Origin: an uncultured Luminiphilus sp.
GTDB lineage: Bacteria > Pseudomonadota > Gammaproteobacteria > Pseudomonadales > Halieaceae
Assembly: GCA_943787485.1 (NCBI GenBank)
Contig: CALSMP010000007.1
Span: 16,916-80,915 of the forward strand
Length of the DNA: 64,000 bases
Direction of reading: 5' to 3'
The notes beneath the pieces are model-generated. The model did no database searches. It was not told where the DNA came from and saw only the letters and a list, made by a program, of their open reading frames with translations. Position numbers and translations under genes: made by a program. The first letter of the stretch is position 1. Each line of letters starts with the position of its first letter. Of this stretch, positions 1 to 10,847 are shown piece by piece.

Positions 1-1
1 G

Positions 2-544
2 GGCAAATCCACGCTACTAGGGCTGGTGACGGGGGACAACCCCCAGTGCTACGCCAATTCGGTCGAGGTACTGGGGTTCAAGCGAGGCTCGGGCGAATCC
101 ATCTGGGAACTGAAACAAAACATGGGAATCGTGAGTAGTGACCTACACCGACGGTATCGCGTTCGATGTAACGTCAACACCGTTGTGTGTTCGGGATTTT
201 TTGACTCCATAGGTCTCTACGAGCCAGTCTCGGAACACCAAATCCGGATCGCAAAACAATGGCTAGCCGCAGCGGGTCTGGATGAATTTGGAGACAGGCC
301 CTTTCAGGGTCTCAGCTATGGAGAACAGCAACTAACGTTAATTGCGCGGGCATTAGTAAAGTCGCCTCTGTTGCTCATACTCGACGAACCTACTCAGGGT
401 CTCGATGAGATCAATCGCCAGCGCGTCATGAATCTCATGGAAACACTGCATAGCCGACGTCACACGACTATTTTGTTTGTCAGCCATCGTCTCGATGAGC
501 GACTGCCGCTGTTTGAACAGCACATAGATCTCGACAACACGTAG
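2..544 (+). CDS. modF: ModF-like ABC transporter ATP-binding protein, C-terminal part (5' partial)
   Basis: The gene enters from the left edge; its frame is open from base 2 and stops with TAG at 542-544. The visible 180 residues are one nucleotide-binding domain: the end of Walker A (GKST) at the first bases, the ABC signature LSYGEQQ, Walker B LLLILDEP with the D-loop QGLD, and the H-loop histidine in FVSHR. The stretches RGSGESIWELK, GIVSSDLH and SGFFDSIGLY match what I recall of the second ATPase half of ModF/PhrA, a tandem ABC ATPase linked to molybdate uptake or regulation. The first half lies outside the window, so the tandem architecture is inferred. No molybdate permease gene is visible downstream. 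Confidence 0.85.
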   Translation, partial: GKSTLLGLVTGDNPQCYANSVEVLGFKRGSGESIWELKQNMGIVSSDLHRRYRVRCNVNTVVCSGFFDSIGLYEPVSEHQIRIAKQWLAAAGLDEFGDRPFQGLSYGEQQLTLIARALVKSPLLLILDEPTQGLDEINRQRVMNLMETLHSRRHTTILFVSHRLDERLPLFEQHIDLDNT

Positions 545-617
545 TATCAACGGCCTATCTCGACACTTAGTCAAATAGCCCCTACCCTGAAAACTGAGCG
601 CGTATCGAGGAACTTTT

Positions 618-3600
618 TTGGGACGTCTGGCACGCATCTGCCTAGCAGTACTGCTAACCCTTACGCTGGGGTTCGCCACCCTATGGCTGGGACGTGACAG
701 CGTTTATGTCCGCGAGGCCGCGACCGACTGGATTAGTGTTTCTATCGGGCGATCACTGCGCGTGGGTGATCATTCCTCAGTACTGAGGGGCTCTCGTCTG
801 ATGCTCGTCGCCACGGATGTTGTGATAGCGCAGCCCGCAAATTTTTCTGGGCCCCCTTTTTTGACAGTAGACCGCATCGAACTGATGTTGGACCTCAAGC
901 AGCTATTCACCTCGTCGGTGGGCCAGGTGCCGCTTGTTATCGAAAGTCTTGGTCTCGAACGCCCTACTATTAGGTTGCAAGAACACGCCTCGGGCGATGT
1001 CAACTGGCAGTTTCATGCCGATGAATCGGCATCAGCGCCCGAGAAGACTTCCCAACGCCCCTCGCTACCACTACTCACGACCAACCTTGATATTTCAGCG
1101 CTGCAACTTTTCCTCGAAAGACCTGAGCAGGCGCCGATCGCGCTACAGGGAAGCATTCGTCAGACGATAGAAGATGACCGAGCTCTGGTGACTGTTGCAG
1201 GCAACCTAAATGAAACCCCGGTGACAGGTGCCTTTTCGCTGCACCCCCTCGCTGAAGTCGTCACCATGGAGCGGGTAAAGCTCGAGGGTGATCTCCGCTT
1301 GGGAGAGGTAGTGGTCGAGAGTCGGGGGAGTTTCATTGATCTAATGGCGCCATCCCAGCCGGTGATTGAGCTCAGTGTAACCGGACCCAGCTTCGAATAC
1401 CTTACGGATCGGCTAGGGTTAAAGCGCATCAGCGAGGGACCTCTCGACATACAACTGGCGATAACACCCTCCTCAGGGACTAGTGGTATCAGCGTTAATG
1501 GCCGACTGGGCGAGTTCGCAGTAATTGTTACCGGCGAGTTCGATCACATCACGAGGCCTGACGTCGGCAACTTGGCGGTCTCGGTATCGGGCCCTGACGC
1601 ATCGCAAATCGCCTCGCTGATAACGACTACAGCGATCCCGGCGGTCCCTTTTTCAATTGCAACCCGCGTCCAACGCGACGGCTTATCGATCACCGTCGAA
1701 GATGCACAGGTAAATGTCGGCCGGCTTCAATTCAATGCGGCTGCGAGTATCCCGAATATCAAGACGCCCACTCAGGCCAATCTGGAGCTGCAAGCAACCA
1801 TTCCCGACATTTCGATTTATACAGAACTGCTACAACTGCCGATTGATATCGTCGGGGACGTCGAGACCTCGATCTCCGTCGAGGCAACAACAGACGGCTC
1901 ATTCGTCAATGCAACGCTAGATACCCACTATGGCGCTTACACCATTGCAGGCTCACTGACTAACAGCGAGGGGCTTGCAGGAAGCGTGCTCGATATCACG
2001 GGATCCGGTGAAGACCTGGGTCGCCTGACTGCGCTGCTTGAGCTACCGATTGCTCCCCCGGGAGATTGGACGCTTCATCTGCCCGTTTCGGTGCGCGACG
2101 AGGGGATTTCCATCTCAAGGGGTGAGCTCCGTGTTGCCTCTGACTCCCTCACTGCCTCTGGCGCCCTGCCCTTTGACCTTAAGCATGGTGAGATTTCAAT
2201 CGAGGGCGACGGCCGATGTGCGCACTCTGCGTCCCTATCTGGGCGAGTGGCTCGCTCCCCTGCCCATCGCAGAAGTCATGGATAACCCGGTTAAAGGCGC
2301 CCTGATAGTGAGTTTTCAGGATGATGAGCTGTCGCTGAAAACGGAGGCATTGCGCTTCGACAACTTGACAGCCCAAATCGACACCACAATTAACGTAAGC
2401 ACTCTCAATCTTAATGCTTCTCTTGAGATGAGTTCTCCCAACCTGGCGGCGATAAAGGGGTCAGACTATTTGCTGGCACAACTGCCTTCGGTAGCGAACA
2501 AAAATCTTTTCAATACACCGCTGTCTTTACAAGGAATCATTACAGCCAGCCCCAATGATTTTGCATTACGCAACCTGGAGCTCACACTCGGAGAACTCGC
2601 GATCTTTGGAACAGTGGCGCGAACGGATTCCGAGAATTCTGTCGCCGTATCAGGGACGATGAAGAGCGATAACCTATCGGCGCTTCTGGAGGAAGCACTA
2701 GAGATACCGCAGCTCGGCGGAACCATAACAATCGACAGCGTTTTCGAACCCGCTCAGTCTCTCATCCGAAACCTCATCATCACCCTGGATGACGGATCGT
2801 CACTGTCTGCTCAGGGTACCCACACCGCAAGTGATAGTTATGCCAATACTAATCTCACACTGGTCGCCGAACTGGTGAATATCGCTCACTTCGGCAATTT
2901 GCTGGGCCTATCTCTACCCCCAGAAAATTTATCGTTCGACGTGCAGCTTGAAGGTAACGAGCAGCACCTGCAGGCAACGCGTTTTCTTGTGAGCAGCGGC
3001 GAGAGCAGTCTCCGCGGGGCCCTCAAGGTCAGCGACCCAACACATCCCAGGCTAGCCCTCACCCTGACGTCACCAAGGATTGACGCTAGACCCTTCACAT
3101 CGCCGCCCGTGGTGGCGAGTGAGGGCATGACAGAGGTCGTTGAAAACCCGGTTCCATCAACAACAGACTCAAAAAAGAGTGGCAATAAGAAACGACGCTT
3201 GATCCCGGAGACACCAATCGATCTCGGTTTTCTCAAGCAATTTGATGCGGATATTGTCCTTGAAATTGGTCGCATCGAAGGGCACACGCGAAACCTAGAT
3301 TCCGTTGATTTAAGTGCCACCCTTTCCGAGGGCGCCTTGATCGTTAAAAGCCTTGATCTCTTTGATGAGACCTCGGGCAAGGCGAGGATTAAAGGGTTTG
3401 CTCGCGAAGTCGATGGACTCAACCGATTCGGCCTCGAACTGGCCAGCGAAGAAATTAATATTGGGGCACCTATTTTTACATCCGATGATATCGCTAACTT
3501 GCCCCGCTACGACATGACGCTTGCGCTGTTTGGAGAAGGCAACACAGTGCGAGGTTTGGCGGCAAACCTGTCGGGAGGTATCTCGATTACGGGAGGCCCG

Positions 3601-4143
3601 GGCAGGATTGTGTCGCAAACGACTGGATTGTTGACCAACGCTTTTTTCGATGAGCTAGCAAGCTTGATTAACCCCCTGAGGAAATCTGACCCCTACAGCC
3701 AGGTCGAATGCCTCACTGCGCTCGCGAGCATTGATCAGGGCAAAGTCAAAGGAGATCCGATGGTGACCTTTGTCACCAATAAGCTCGCTATTATTGGCAA
3801 GGCGCAGCTGGATCTTTCAACGGAAAAAATATTTGCGACGTTTAACACTGTACCCCAAAAAGGTTTTGGCATTAGCGCCTCCTCAGCCTTCAATCCTTTT
3901 GTAGGTGTAGCCGGCACGCTCGCTGATCCTCAAGTAACACTAGATCCCGAAGGCACGATTGTACAAGGCAGCCTTGCTGTAGCTACAGGCGGTATTTCCC
4001 TGATCGGTAAAAGCGTACTAGATCGAATGACGATTTCTAAGAAATCTTGCGATAAGGCAGTGAGTCAATTTGAAAAAAAGAGGCAACAAGCGCTAGAAGG
4101 CTACCGGCAATTTGAGGCGGCAACCTTTCGCTCAGCACAATAA
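618..4143 (+). CDS. AsmA-like family protein, interrupted by a +1 frameshift
   Basis: Two overlapping reading frames (618 to 2285 and 2038 to 4143) make one protein of about 1174 residues if one G is removed from the GG at 2211-2212; SIEGD then continues into ADVRTLRPYLGEW. The start is a TTG with GAGG about seven bases upstream; there is a stop at 588. The N-terminus has a single membrane anchor (residues about 5-22), followed by a long beta-rich repetitive region. The C-terminus carries the AsmA-type segment with LSGGISITGG and GTLADPQVTLDP. AsmA-like proteins are inner-membrane-anchored periplasmic bridges implicated in lipid transport and outer-membrane homeostasis; that role is from the family. 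The frame break is either a sequencing error or a real lesion. Everything downstream looks intact and protein-like, which favours an error or a very recent mutation. Confidence 0.85.
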
Positions 4144-4166
4144 GCCGAACCGGCATAAAAGGACTG

Positions 4167-5507
4167 CTAGATCAGTGCAGCAATCAAAAACAAGATAGCG
4201 GCACCGACAGCCCCAATTAATGCATAAGGTAATTGCGTGACCGCGTGGTCATAGGTTTTACAACCGGCACCCTGCGCACTTAAAACCGTTGAATCGGAAT
4301 AAAAACAGGCGTGACTGCCAAAACCACTCGCCGATAGCAACGCGCCCACCACCAGCGGAATGCTGACGTCGAAAGCCTCTGCCAGAGGAAACGCCACCGG
4401 CATAGCGATCGCGATAACCCCCCAGTTTGATCCGGTCGTATACGAAACAGCTGACATGGTCACAAAAATTAATACCGGCAGCAGTGCCCCCGTCATATAC
4501 GGCTCTACCGCCGCAATCACGTAGTCGGTCAGGCCGATCGCGTTGTTAGCTTCAACAAAAACGAAGAGCGCAAGCAGCATGGATAACACAGGAACCATGG
4601 ACTTGAGTCCCTCGACACAGGTATCAAAAAGCTCCTTTAGGGGCATGATCCCAAGCATGCCGTACTGAATCAGCGTGATGACTATCCCCAAAATCACCCC
4701 TCGAAGAAGGTCGACCGTGGGAAAGACCGTGAAAAACAGCAGCGCCATGATGGGCAAAAAGAACACGCTCATTGTTGCCTTCTGAGACGACTGGACCGCC
4801 AGCGCAGGATCCTCAAACACGCCAAGGTCGCCGGTCTCCTCGGCACGCAATTCAGCTGCGCGCATCCGTCCAACCAGCGGGATAACTCCAACAATTACTA
4901 GCGGGACTACCACAACAGCAAGCAACGGATAAAACATGTAGGGAATCGATTCAACAAACAGGGCGATGCCCTGCCCCGGTTCCGCGACGCCGTTCTTCTC
5001 CAAAAGTCCGGCGAAGTAAACCCCCCAACTGGAAATAGGAATCAACAAACACATCGGCGCGGCGGTGGAGTCCACGACGTAGGCAAGCATTTCCCTGGAC
5101 GTTTTAAATCGATCTGTCACCGACTTCATCGTTGCACCTACCGTCAGAGAATTGAGGTAGTCATCCAAAAAAATCACCAGACCCAATACCCAGGTTGCCA
5201 ACAAGCTGCTTCGCTTACCCCGAAGTCTTCGGGTCAACCATTCACCGAAGGCGTAAGAGCCACCACCCTTCACCAGCAAAGCGATAAAACTGCCGTAGAG
5301 CGCACAAACCAACACGACCCAAGCGGTCACTTCGTCGGCAAGAACTTCCGTGGTCACCGTCGCCAAGCGGTCGGCGAACTGCCATCCATCCATAATGAGA
5401 AAGGCCACGATGGCTCCGGCAATCACCGACTCGAGCGTCCTGTGACTCCATATCGCCAGAATAAGCACCAATGCTGTTGGTACTAGGCTAATAGCTCCGT
5501 AATCCAC
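4167..5507 (-). CDS. NhaC-type Na+/H+ antiporter family protein
   Basis: This 446-residue protein is almost entirely hydrophobic, with about eleven membrane segments. It has features I associate with the NhaC/IT superfamily: LVKGGGSYAFGEWL, the charged in-membrane loop VIFLDDYLNSLTVGATMKSVTDRF, an inverted-repeat-like second half with TGSNWGVIAIAMPVAFPLA, and a late SGFGSHACFYSDSTVLS motif. Such proteins exchange sodium for protons or an organic substrate across the inner membrane. The start is GTG with GGAG six bases upstream (read on the minus strand). It is transcribed alone, convergent with the AsmA-like gene and divergent from the lipid block. The substrate cannot be decided from sequence; an amino-acid or dicarboxylate exchanger is an alternative. 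Confidence 0.8.
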   Translation of the reverse strand: MDYGAISLVPTALVLILAIWSHRTLESVIAGAIVAFLIMDGWQFADRLATVTTEVLADEVTAWVVLVCALYGSFIALLVKGGGSYAFGEWLTRRLRGKRSSLLATWVLGLVIFLDDYLNSLTVGATMKSVTDRFKTSREMLAYVVDSTAAPMCLLIPISSWGVYFAGLLEKNGVAEPGQGIALFVESIPYMFYPLLAVVVVPLVIVGVIPLVGRMRAAELRAEETGDLGVFEDPALAVQSSQKATMSVFFLPIMALLFFTVFPTVDLLRGVILGIVITLIQYGMLGIMPLKELFDTCVEGLKSMVPVLSMLLALFVFVEANNAIGLTDYVIAAVEPYMTGALLPVLIFVTMSAVSYTTGSNWGVIAIAMPVAFPLAEAFDVSIPLVVGALLSASGFGSHACFYSDSTVLSAQGAGCKTYDHAVTQLPYALIGAVGAAILFLIAALI

Positions 5508-5718
5508 GTATTCTCCTACGGCCAGGCGACACCCCGGTGGGGCGATGGGCGAAATGTAACCGACTCCGGCAAAATCCGGCTACCCCGGCTGTGATTTAGT
5601 CACCTGTAATTTAGGCCAAATTAGCTTTTAATAGGCGCAAAGCGTCGTTGGGTTGAAAAAAATTCGCGACGTCGGGCGCTCGTTAGATGCATTCACACTT
5701 TTTACCCGGATCATACCT
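5508..5718. promoter_or_regulatory. divergent intergenic region between antiporter and lipid genes
   Basis: This 211-base gap separates two divergently transcribed genes and must hold both promoters. The stretch around 5620-5635 is AT-rich (AGCTTTTAATAGG) and could hold a -10 element for the rightward lipid operon. No convincing -35/-10 pair, operator or RNA structure was identified. Confidence 0.3.
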
Positions 5719-7459
5719 ATGACCATCCAGTCATTGCTTGCGAATATCCACGCCGCGGAGTCAGGCCCACATATCGCCGCGCTTTTCGACTTCGATGGGA
5801 CAATCATTGCGGGCTATTCGGCGACCGTATTCCTCCGAGATGCTCTCGCTCAGGGTGAGCTGCGGGGAGAGGAGCTGGTGGAACTCACGCGGGCCCTCTC
5901 AGGATTTGGACTGGGCAGTATGGGTTTTTTCGGCACTCATGGCTGTCCATGCTCAGTACCTAGCCGGAAAAGAAGAGAAAGCCTACGCAGCCAATGCAGA
6001 GCGCCTTTTTCGAAAACGGATTGCGCGCCTTATCTACCCCGAAACACGCCAGCTTATCGAGGCACATCGTGCAAAAGGCCATACGATTGCAATTATCAGC
6101 TCTGCCACACCGTATCAGGTACTGCCCGCTGCCCAAGATCTCGATATTGAGCACGTCTACGCCACCGAGCTCGATGTTAAAAAAGGGATTTTTACCGGCG
6201 GGGTTAAAAGGCCGACCTGCTTTGGGAAAGGAAAAGTCACCGCAGCCAAAAAGCTCGCCAAAAAAACCGGCGCTGATCTTGGCGCTAGCTTTTTTTACAC
6301 AGACAGCACGGATGACATCCAGCTCCTTGAGCATGTTGGTCGTCCGGTAACCCTCAATCCCAAGAAAAAGCTCAAGCGGGTTTCTTCCGATAACGCGTGG
6401 CCGACGGCAACCTTTGATAGCCGCGGAAAAATCAGTGTTAACCGATTTTTAAGATCAGCCGCCGCCACGGGATCTCTCGTCAGCAGTATCGCAGCGGCGC
6501 TTCCTGTCTACGCGCTAACCGGCTCAAAGCGCGACTCGTTGAACTTTTCCACCTCGTTATTTGCAGACACTTGCAGCGCCTTGATCGGCCTGGACCTGGA
6601 AATCAATGGGCAAGAGAATCTGTGGAGCCACCGACCAGCTGTATTCATGTTTAATCACCAGAGCAAAGCCGACGTGCCCATCATGGCGAGCTTGATACGT
6701 CGTGATGTAGTTGGCGTAGGTAAAAAAGAAATTAAAAATATGCCTCTGATAGGGCCGGCGATGGGGCTCGCGGGCATCGTTTTCGTTGATCGCTCCAATC
6801 GCGAAAAAGCCATCGAATCCATGAAACCTCTCGTCGCCGCCATGCGCGATGAGAAGAAATCTCTGGTGATAGCTCCCGAGGGCACCCGAACCCCGAGTCG
6901 AAAACTCGCTCAGTTTAAAAAAGGCGGTTTCCACATCGCGCTTCAGGTGGGTGTCCCCATTGTGCCAGTCGTCATTCATAATGCCGGCGACATCGCTCCA
7001 AAAGGCGACTTCGCTTTCAAACCCGGCAAGGTTCGGGTCGATGTGCTCCCTGCGGTCGACACCAGCAGTTGGACGTTGGATCGCATGGACGAGCAGGTTA
7101 ACGAGGTGAGAAACCTCTTTCTCAAAACCCTAGGACAACCCCAGCAGTCAGTCGAAGAAGTCGCTAGACTGAAAGAAAGCTTACCTGACGACATGCGCCC
7201 GGAACTGCAGAGTAAGGGTCGTAAAGGTCAGGCGCCTAAGAAGACGGCGGCCAAAAAACCGGCGCGCAAGAAAGCTCCCACGAAAACAACGCCCAAGAGG
7301 CAGGCACCCAAATCGGCCCCAAAGCGCAAGGCCGGCGGTACTACCAAGGCAAAAGTAGCGACAACCGATGCTAAATCCCAAGCGGGCGCTGCTGCTAAAA
7401 AGCCCGCGACTAAAAAAGCCGCGAAAAATTCGCGACCTGCCAAGAAGAGTCTCGGTTAA
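5719..7459 (+). CDS. HAD-IB phosphatase / 1-acylglycerol-3-phosphate acyltransferase fusion, interrupted by a frameshift
   Basis: Removing one T from the T6 run at 5925-5930 joins two frames into a protein of about 579 residues: SGFGLGSMGF then reads into SALMAVHAQYLAG. The N-terminal HAD-IB domain has the nucleophile motif DFDGT (D24, D26) and later YTDSTDD. The second half is a PlsC-type acyltransferase with NHxxxxD (H313, D318) and EGTR (387-390). The last 80 residues (about 499-579) are Lys/Ala/Pro-rich like histone H1 or AlgP tails. HAD-PlsC fusions are a known family thought to make phosphatidic acid from lysophosphatidic acid; the HAD substrate is unclear. The start ATG at 5719 is preferred over TTG at 5653 because homologues start close before the HAD motif. 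plsB follows 6 bases later, so co-transcription is likely. Confidence 0.85.
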
Positions 7460-7465
7460 GAGCGC

Positions 7466-9838
7466 ATGGCTCTCTACGACCACTTTGTTAAAACCAGCGC
7501 CTCACCTTGGCCCAATACCGCCACGCTTCCGGTTTTCCTGCTAGACGCTAATAACAGCCTGGAAGAAAAGCTGCTTGCTAGCTGGGTAGAACACCACCGC
7601 CCTGCAGGCATCAACGCCCATCAAATCATCCTTCGCCTTGGAGATGATCGTAAACCTCTGCAGCCGGTGGGGTTGAGTAATTTACTCGGCGGCGCCAGCG
7701 ATGCGCTGGTGGTTCCGTTACGCGTTGCGTGGACTCCCAGTGACAAGGCCTACCTCTCAGGGCCCAGATTAAGGCACCTCATTCAGGGGCCAGAGCGAAG
7801 GCCTGGGTCACTGCGGGGAAGAAGGACGTTAAAGCGACATCCCGAACGCGTTCACCTGATCCAAGGCGCACCAGACACCGTGTCTTCCATGGGGGAGCGG
7901 TTCTGCAAAAAGTATGAAATCACCCCCGAGCAACGGCCCGAGGAGTTTGCCGTTTTTGTCGCCCGACAAGCCGCTATTGTGCTCGACATGGCCGAGCGTC
8001 GCCTGCAGGGCGGCCGCTATAAGGTGCCCCGCTATATTGCGCAGTCTCTCAGGAATAATCAGGAATTTAAGCGCCGGCTCTATGACATAGCTAATCAAAC
8101 CGAGCGCTCCCGAAGCAATGTCATGAAAGAGGTCAATGAGTACTTTAAAGAAATGATTTCTATCCCGACGAGTTTTTGGCTCGACTTGTGGATCAAGTTC
8201 TGCAATGTTTGTTTGGGCTTGGGATACGAACCTCGCTTGAACTACTCGCCAGAGGATCTGGAGCGCGTAAGAACGATGGTCCGAAACCACCCCTCGGCGC
8301 TACTGTGGACTCACAAAACCTATATTGACGGCTTTGTGGTGCCCAAGTTGCTATTTGACAACAATTTCCCGGTGCCCCATTTTTTTGCGGGTGCCAATTT
8401 GAATATTCCCCTCCTCGGCGCCTTGGTTCAACGAGCTGGTGGCATTTTTATTAAACGAAGCTTTAACGATAACGAAGTGTACAAAGCCACACTGCGGCAG
8501 TATGTCGGCTACCTCATGGAAAAACGGTTTCCCTTAACCTGGTCGTTTGAGGGGACCCGGTCTCGCCTCGGAAAGTTGATGCCGCCAAAATACGGAGTTC
8601 TCAAGTATGTTCTGGAAGGCTGTTACAACGCCGGGGCGCAGGACATTCACATCATCCCCGTCACCGTGTCTTATGACCTTATACGCGACGCCGAAGAATA
8701 TGCGCGCGAACAATCGGGCGTGCCCAAGGCGCCTGAGTCCTTGGGCTGGCTGGTGGGGTACCTTCGCAGCCTCGCTCGGCCCATGGGAAAAATCTATGTC
8801 GACTTTGGAGAGCCCGTAATACTTCCAACCGCCCCCGAGCCGGAAGATCGCCTGGCGCTCTCAAAAGTTGCGTTTCAAGTTGCCGTTGAAGCCAACCGCG
8901 TGACGCCCATTACCTACCCCGCGGTTGTATCGATGGTGCTGCTGGGTGTTTACCCTCGTGCGCTGACGGAGGCAGAAGTTGCGGCCGATGTCGACGAAAT
9001 TGTCCAATGGGCGCGGGACCGTAACCTGCGTATGTCTCCAGACTTTGACCGGCAATACGCCGAAGGAACCGAGAAACTTCTGAGTTTAATGATTGCGGAG
9101 GGTTTGGTTGCGCGCTTTACCGGTGGACCCGCTACGGTCTATGGAATCGAAACGGGTCAAGCGTCGGTGGCCAGCTATTATCGCAATACCATCGTCCACT
9201 TCTTTATTAATCGGGCCATTATTGAACTCTCACTGACTGCCGTTGCCGAAGCTGAAAGTGGTGAAACAAATCTGCTCGATTTATTTTGGGCGGAAGTGCT
9301 GGAAATGAGAGATATTTTCAAGTTCGAATTTTTCTATCCACCCACCGATGAATTCCGTCTTGAGATCGTCGAGGAAATGCAACGAGTCGACATTCAGTGG
9401 GAGCAGTTACTGGAGGAGGGCCCCAGCGGGGCGCGTAGCTTGCTGGCCGCAATGAAGCTGCAAGTCGCTCACCTTTCTCTTCAGATGTTCGCTGAAGCCT
9501 ACAGCCTGGGTGCAGACTTACTCGCGAATTTGACCGAGAATGAAACCATCGACGAGGAAGACTTTATTGATCGATGTATGAACTATGGCCGCCAGTCCTT
9601 ACTCCAAAGGCGCATCTCCAGTGAGGCCTCCATGCTGAAGCTGTTGTTCAAAAATTGCTGGAGCACCCTCAGCGCGCGCGAACTTACGAACCACTCTTTG
9701 CCGGACTACATGACAGCACGGTCTCGGCAGGCCGAGGCTTTGAACGCGTTGATTCGTCGCATCGAGATTCGTCGCGCATCGGCGATTGCACGCCGCGGCA
9801 ATTCAACACTGAGGGATAAGGCCCGTGGCGGATTATAA
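7466..9838 (+). CDS. plsB: glycerol-3-phosphate 1-O-acyltransferase PlsB
   Basis: The 790-residue product matches the length of PlsB (about 807 residues in E. coli). It catalyses the first committed step of phospholipid synthesis at the inner membrane: transfer of an acyl chain from acyl-ACP or acyl-CoA to sn-1 of glycerol-3-phosphate. The acyltransferase block I is HKTYIDG (H283 and D288 form the HxxxxD catalytic pair), followed by GGIFIKRSF and the phosphate-binding block FEGTRSR (E362). The C-terminal part contains the helical PlsB region with RNTIVHFFINRAIIE. The gene lies between the HAD-PlsC fusion and gpsA, so this run encodes making the substrate (GpsA) and adding the first (PlsB) and second (PlsC) acyl chains. 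Its last 14 bases overlap gpsA. Confidence 0.95.
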   Translation: MALYDHFVKTSASPWPNTATLPVFLLDANNSLEEKLLASWVEHHRPAGINAHQIILRLGDDRKPLQPVGLSNLLGGASDALVVPLRVAWTPSDKAYLSGPRLRHLIQGPERRPGSLRGRRTLKRHPERVHLIQGAPDTVSSMGERFCKKYEITPEQRPEEFAVFVARQAAIVLDMAERRLQGGRYKVPRYIAQSLRNNQEFKRRLYDIANQTERSRSNVMKEVNEYFKEMISIPTSFWLDLWIKFCNVCLGLGYEPRLNYSPEDLERVRTMVRNHPSALLWTHKTYIDGFVVPKLLFDNNFPVPHFFAGANLNIPLLGALVQRAGGIFIKRSFNDNEVYKATLRQYVGYLMEKRFPLTWSFEGTRSRLGKLMPPKYGVLKYVLEGCYNAGAQDIHIIPVTVSYDLIRDAEEYAREQSGVPKAPESLGWLVGYLRSLARPMGKIYVDFGEPVILPTAPEPEDRLALSKVAFQVAVEANRVTPITYPAVVSMVLLGVYPRALTEAEVAADVDEIVQWARDRNLRMSPDFDRQYAEGTEKLLSLMIAEGLVARFTGGPATVYGIETGQASVASYYRNTIVHFFINRAIIELSLTAVAEAESGETNLLDLFWAEVLEMRDIFKFEFFYPPTDEFRLEIVEEMQRVDIQWEQLLEEGPSGARSLLAAMKLQVAHLSLQMFAEAYSLGADLLANLTENETIDEEDFIDRCMNYGRQSLLQRRISSEASMLKLLFKNCWSTLSARELTNHSLPDYMTARSRQAEALNALIRRIEIRRASAIARRGNSTLRDKARGGL

Positions 9839-10829
9839 GCTCGCGGTTCTCGGCGGTGGTAGCTGGGGCACAACGGTTGCCTCTCTGGTAAGCCGAAATG
9901 CCGATGTAATGCTGTGGGCCAGGGACAGTCAAACAGTGACAGACATTAACACTCTCCATGTCAACAGCCGCTACCTCGGCGAGGCGAAGCTTAACCCCAC
10001 CCTACTAGCGAGCACTGACATCGAAGCTGTTGTCACGGACGCGGATGCCGTTCTCGTCGCTGTGCCCTCGGATAACTTTCGAGCCGTCCTAAGCTCCATT
10101 GCGGATCGACTGCCCAGCGGTGCCCCGCTCATCTCCCTCACCAAGGGTCTTGAACGTGAGACCCGACTTAGCATGACCGAGGTTTGCCGAGAGGTAGCTC
10201 CCGGCAGACCCACTGGAGTTCTCACGGGCCCGAACTTGGCCCGAGAAATTGTGGCGGGTCAGGCCGCTGCCAGCGTACTCGCTCTTGACGACCAAGCACC
10301 CAACAGCTGGTTACAACCGCTTCTCAACGTGGGATTGTTCAGGGTATACACCAACCCCGATGTGATTGGCTGTGAACTTGGCGGTGTGCTGAAAAACATT
10401 ATCGCCATTGCCGTGGGCATGGGTGACGGTCTTGGCGCAGGTGACAACACGCGCGCTGCGCTGATCACTCGCGGGCTCGCCGAAATCACGCGGCTGGGCA
10501 CCGCTCTGGGCGGCAAGGCGGAGACCTTTGCCGGCCTCGCGGGCATGGGCGACATGATTGCCACCTGCACCAGCCCGCAAAGTCGCAACCGTCACGTGGG
10601 CATAGAGCTGGCAAAAGGGCACTCCATTGACGCTATCATTCAGTCGATGCACATGGTTGCCGAGGGAGTCAAAAGCGCGCCAACGGTGATCGAGCTTGCA
10701 CGAGAGCACGGCGTGGCAATGCCAATTGCCGAGGACGTCTTTAAAGTCGTCACCGGCGCCTCTAACGCCCGCGGCGTATATCGCGGGCTATTACGCACAA
10801 CCGCAGGCGCTGAGTCTGAGCCCGGCTGA
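9825..10829 (+). CDS. gpsA: NAD(P)H-dependent glycerol-3-phosphate dehydrogenase
   Basis: The 334-residue enzyme reduces dihydroxyacetone phosphate to sn-glycerol-3-phosphate in the cytoplasm, supplying the PlsB substrate. The N-terminal Rossmann motif is LGGGSWGTTVA (residues 8-18). The typical GpsA signatures follow: SLTKGLE, TGPNLAREI, the catalytic-lysine motif GGVLKNIIAIAVG, and GDNTRAALITRGLAEI with AGMGDMIATC. The start is GTG at 9825 inside the end of plsB (14-base overlap), which places the Rossmann motif at the expected distance from the N-terminus and implies translational coupling. Confidence 0.95.
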   Translation: MADYKLAVLGGGSWGTTVASLVSRNADVMLWARDSQTVTDINTLHVNSRYLGEAKLNPTLLASTDIEAVVTDADAVLVAVPSDNFRAVLSSIADRLPSGAPLISLTKGLERETRLSMTEVCREVAPGRPTGVLTGPNLAREIVAGQAAASVLALDDQAPNSWLQPLLNVGLFRVYTNPDVIGCELGGVLKNIIAIAVGMGDGLGAGDNTRAALITRGLAEITRLGTALGGKAETFAGLAGMGDMIATCTSPQSRNRHVGIELAKGHSIDAIIQSMHMVAEGVKSAPTVIELAREHGVAMPIAEDVFKVVTGASNARGVYRGLLRTTAGAESEPG

Positions 10830-10847
10830 CCCAAGGAGATAACGCAT

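Noticed and set aside
2886..3422. A 178-residue minus-strand frame inside the AsmA-like gene
   Set aside because: Antisense shadow: Ser/Arg-rich composition and no ribosome site.
7201..7459. A separate histone-like gene at the end of the HAD-PlsC gene
   Set aside because: The Lys/Ala/Pro-rich part is in frame with and continuous to the acyltransferase, with no separate start or ribosome site.
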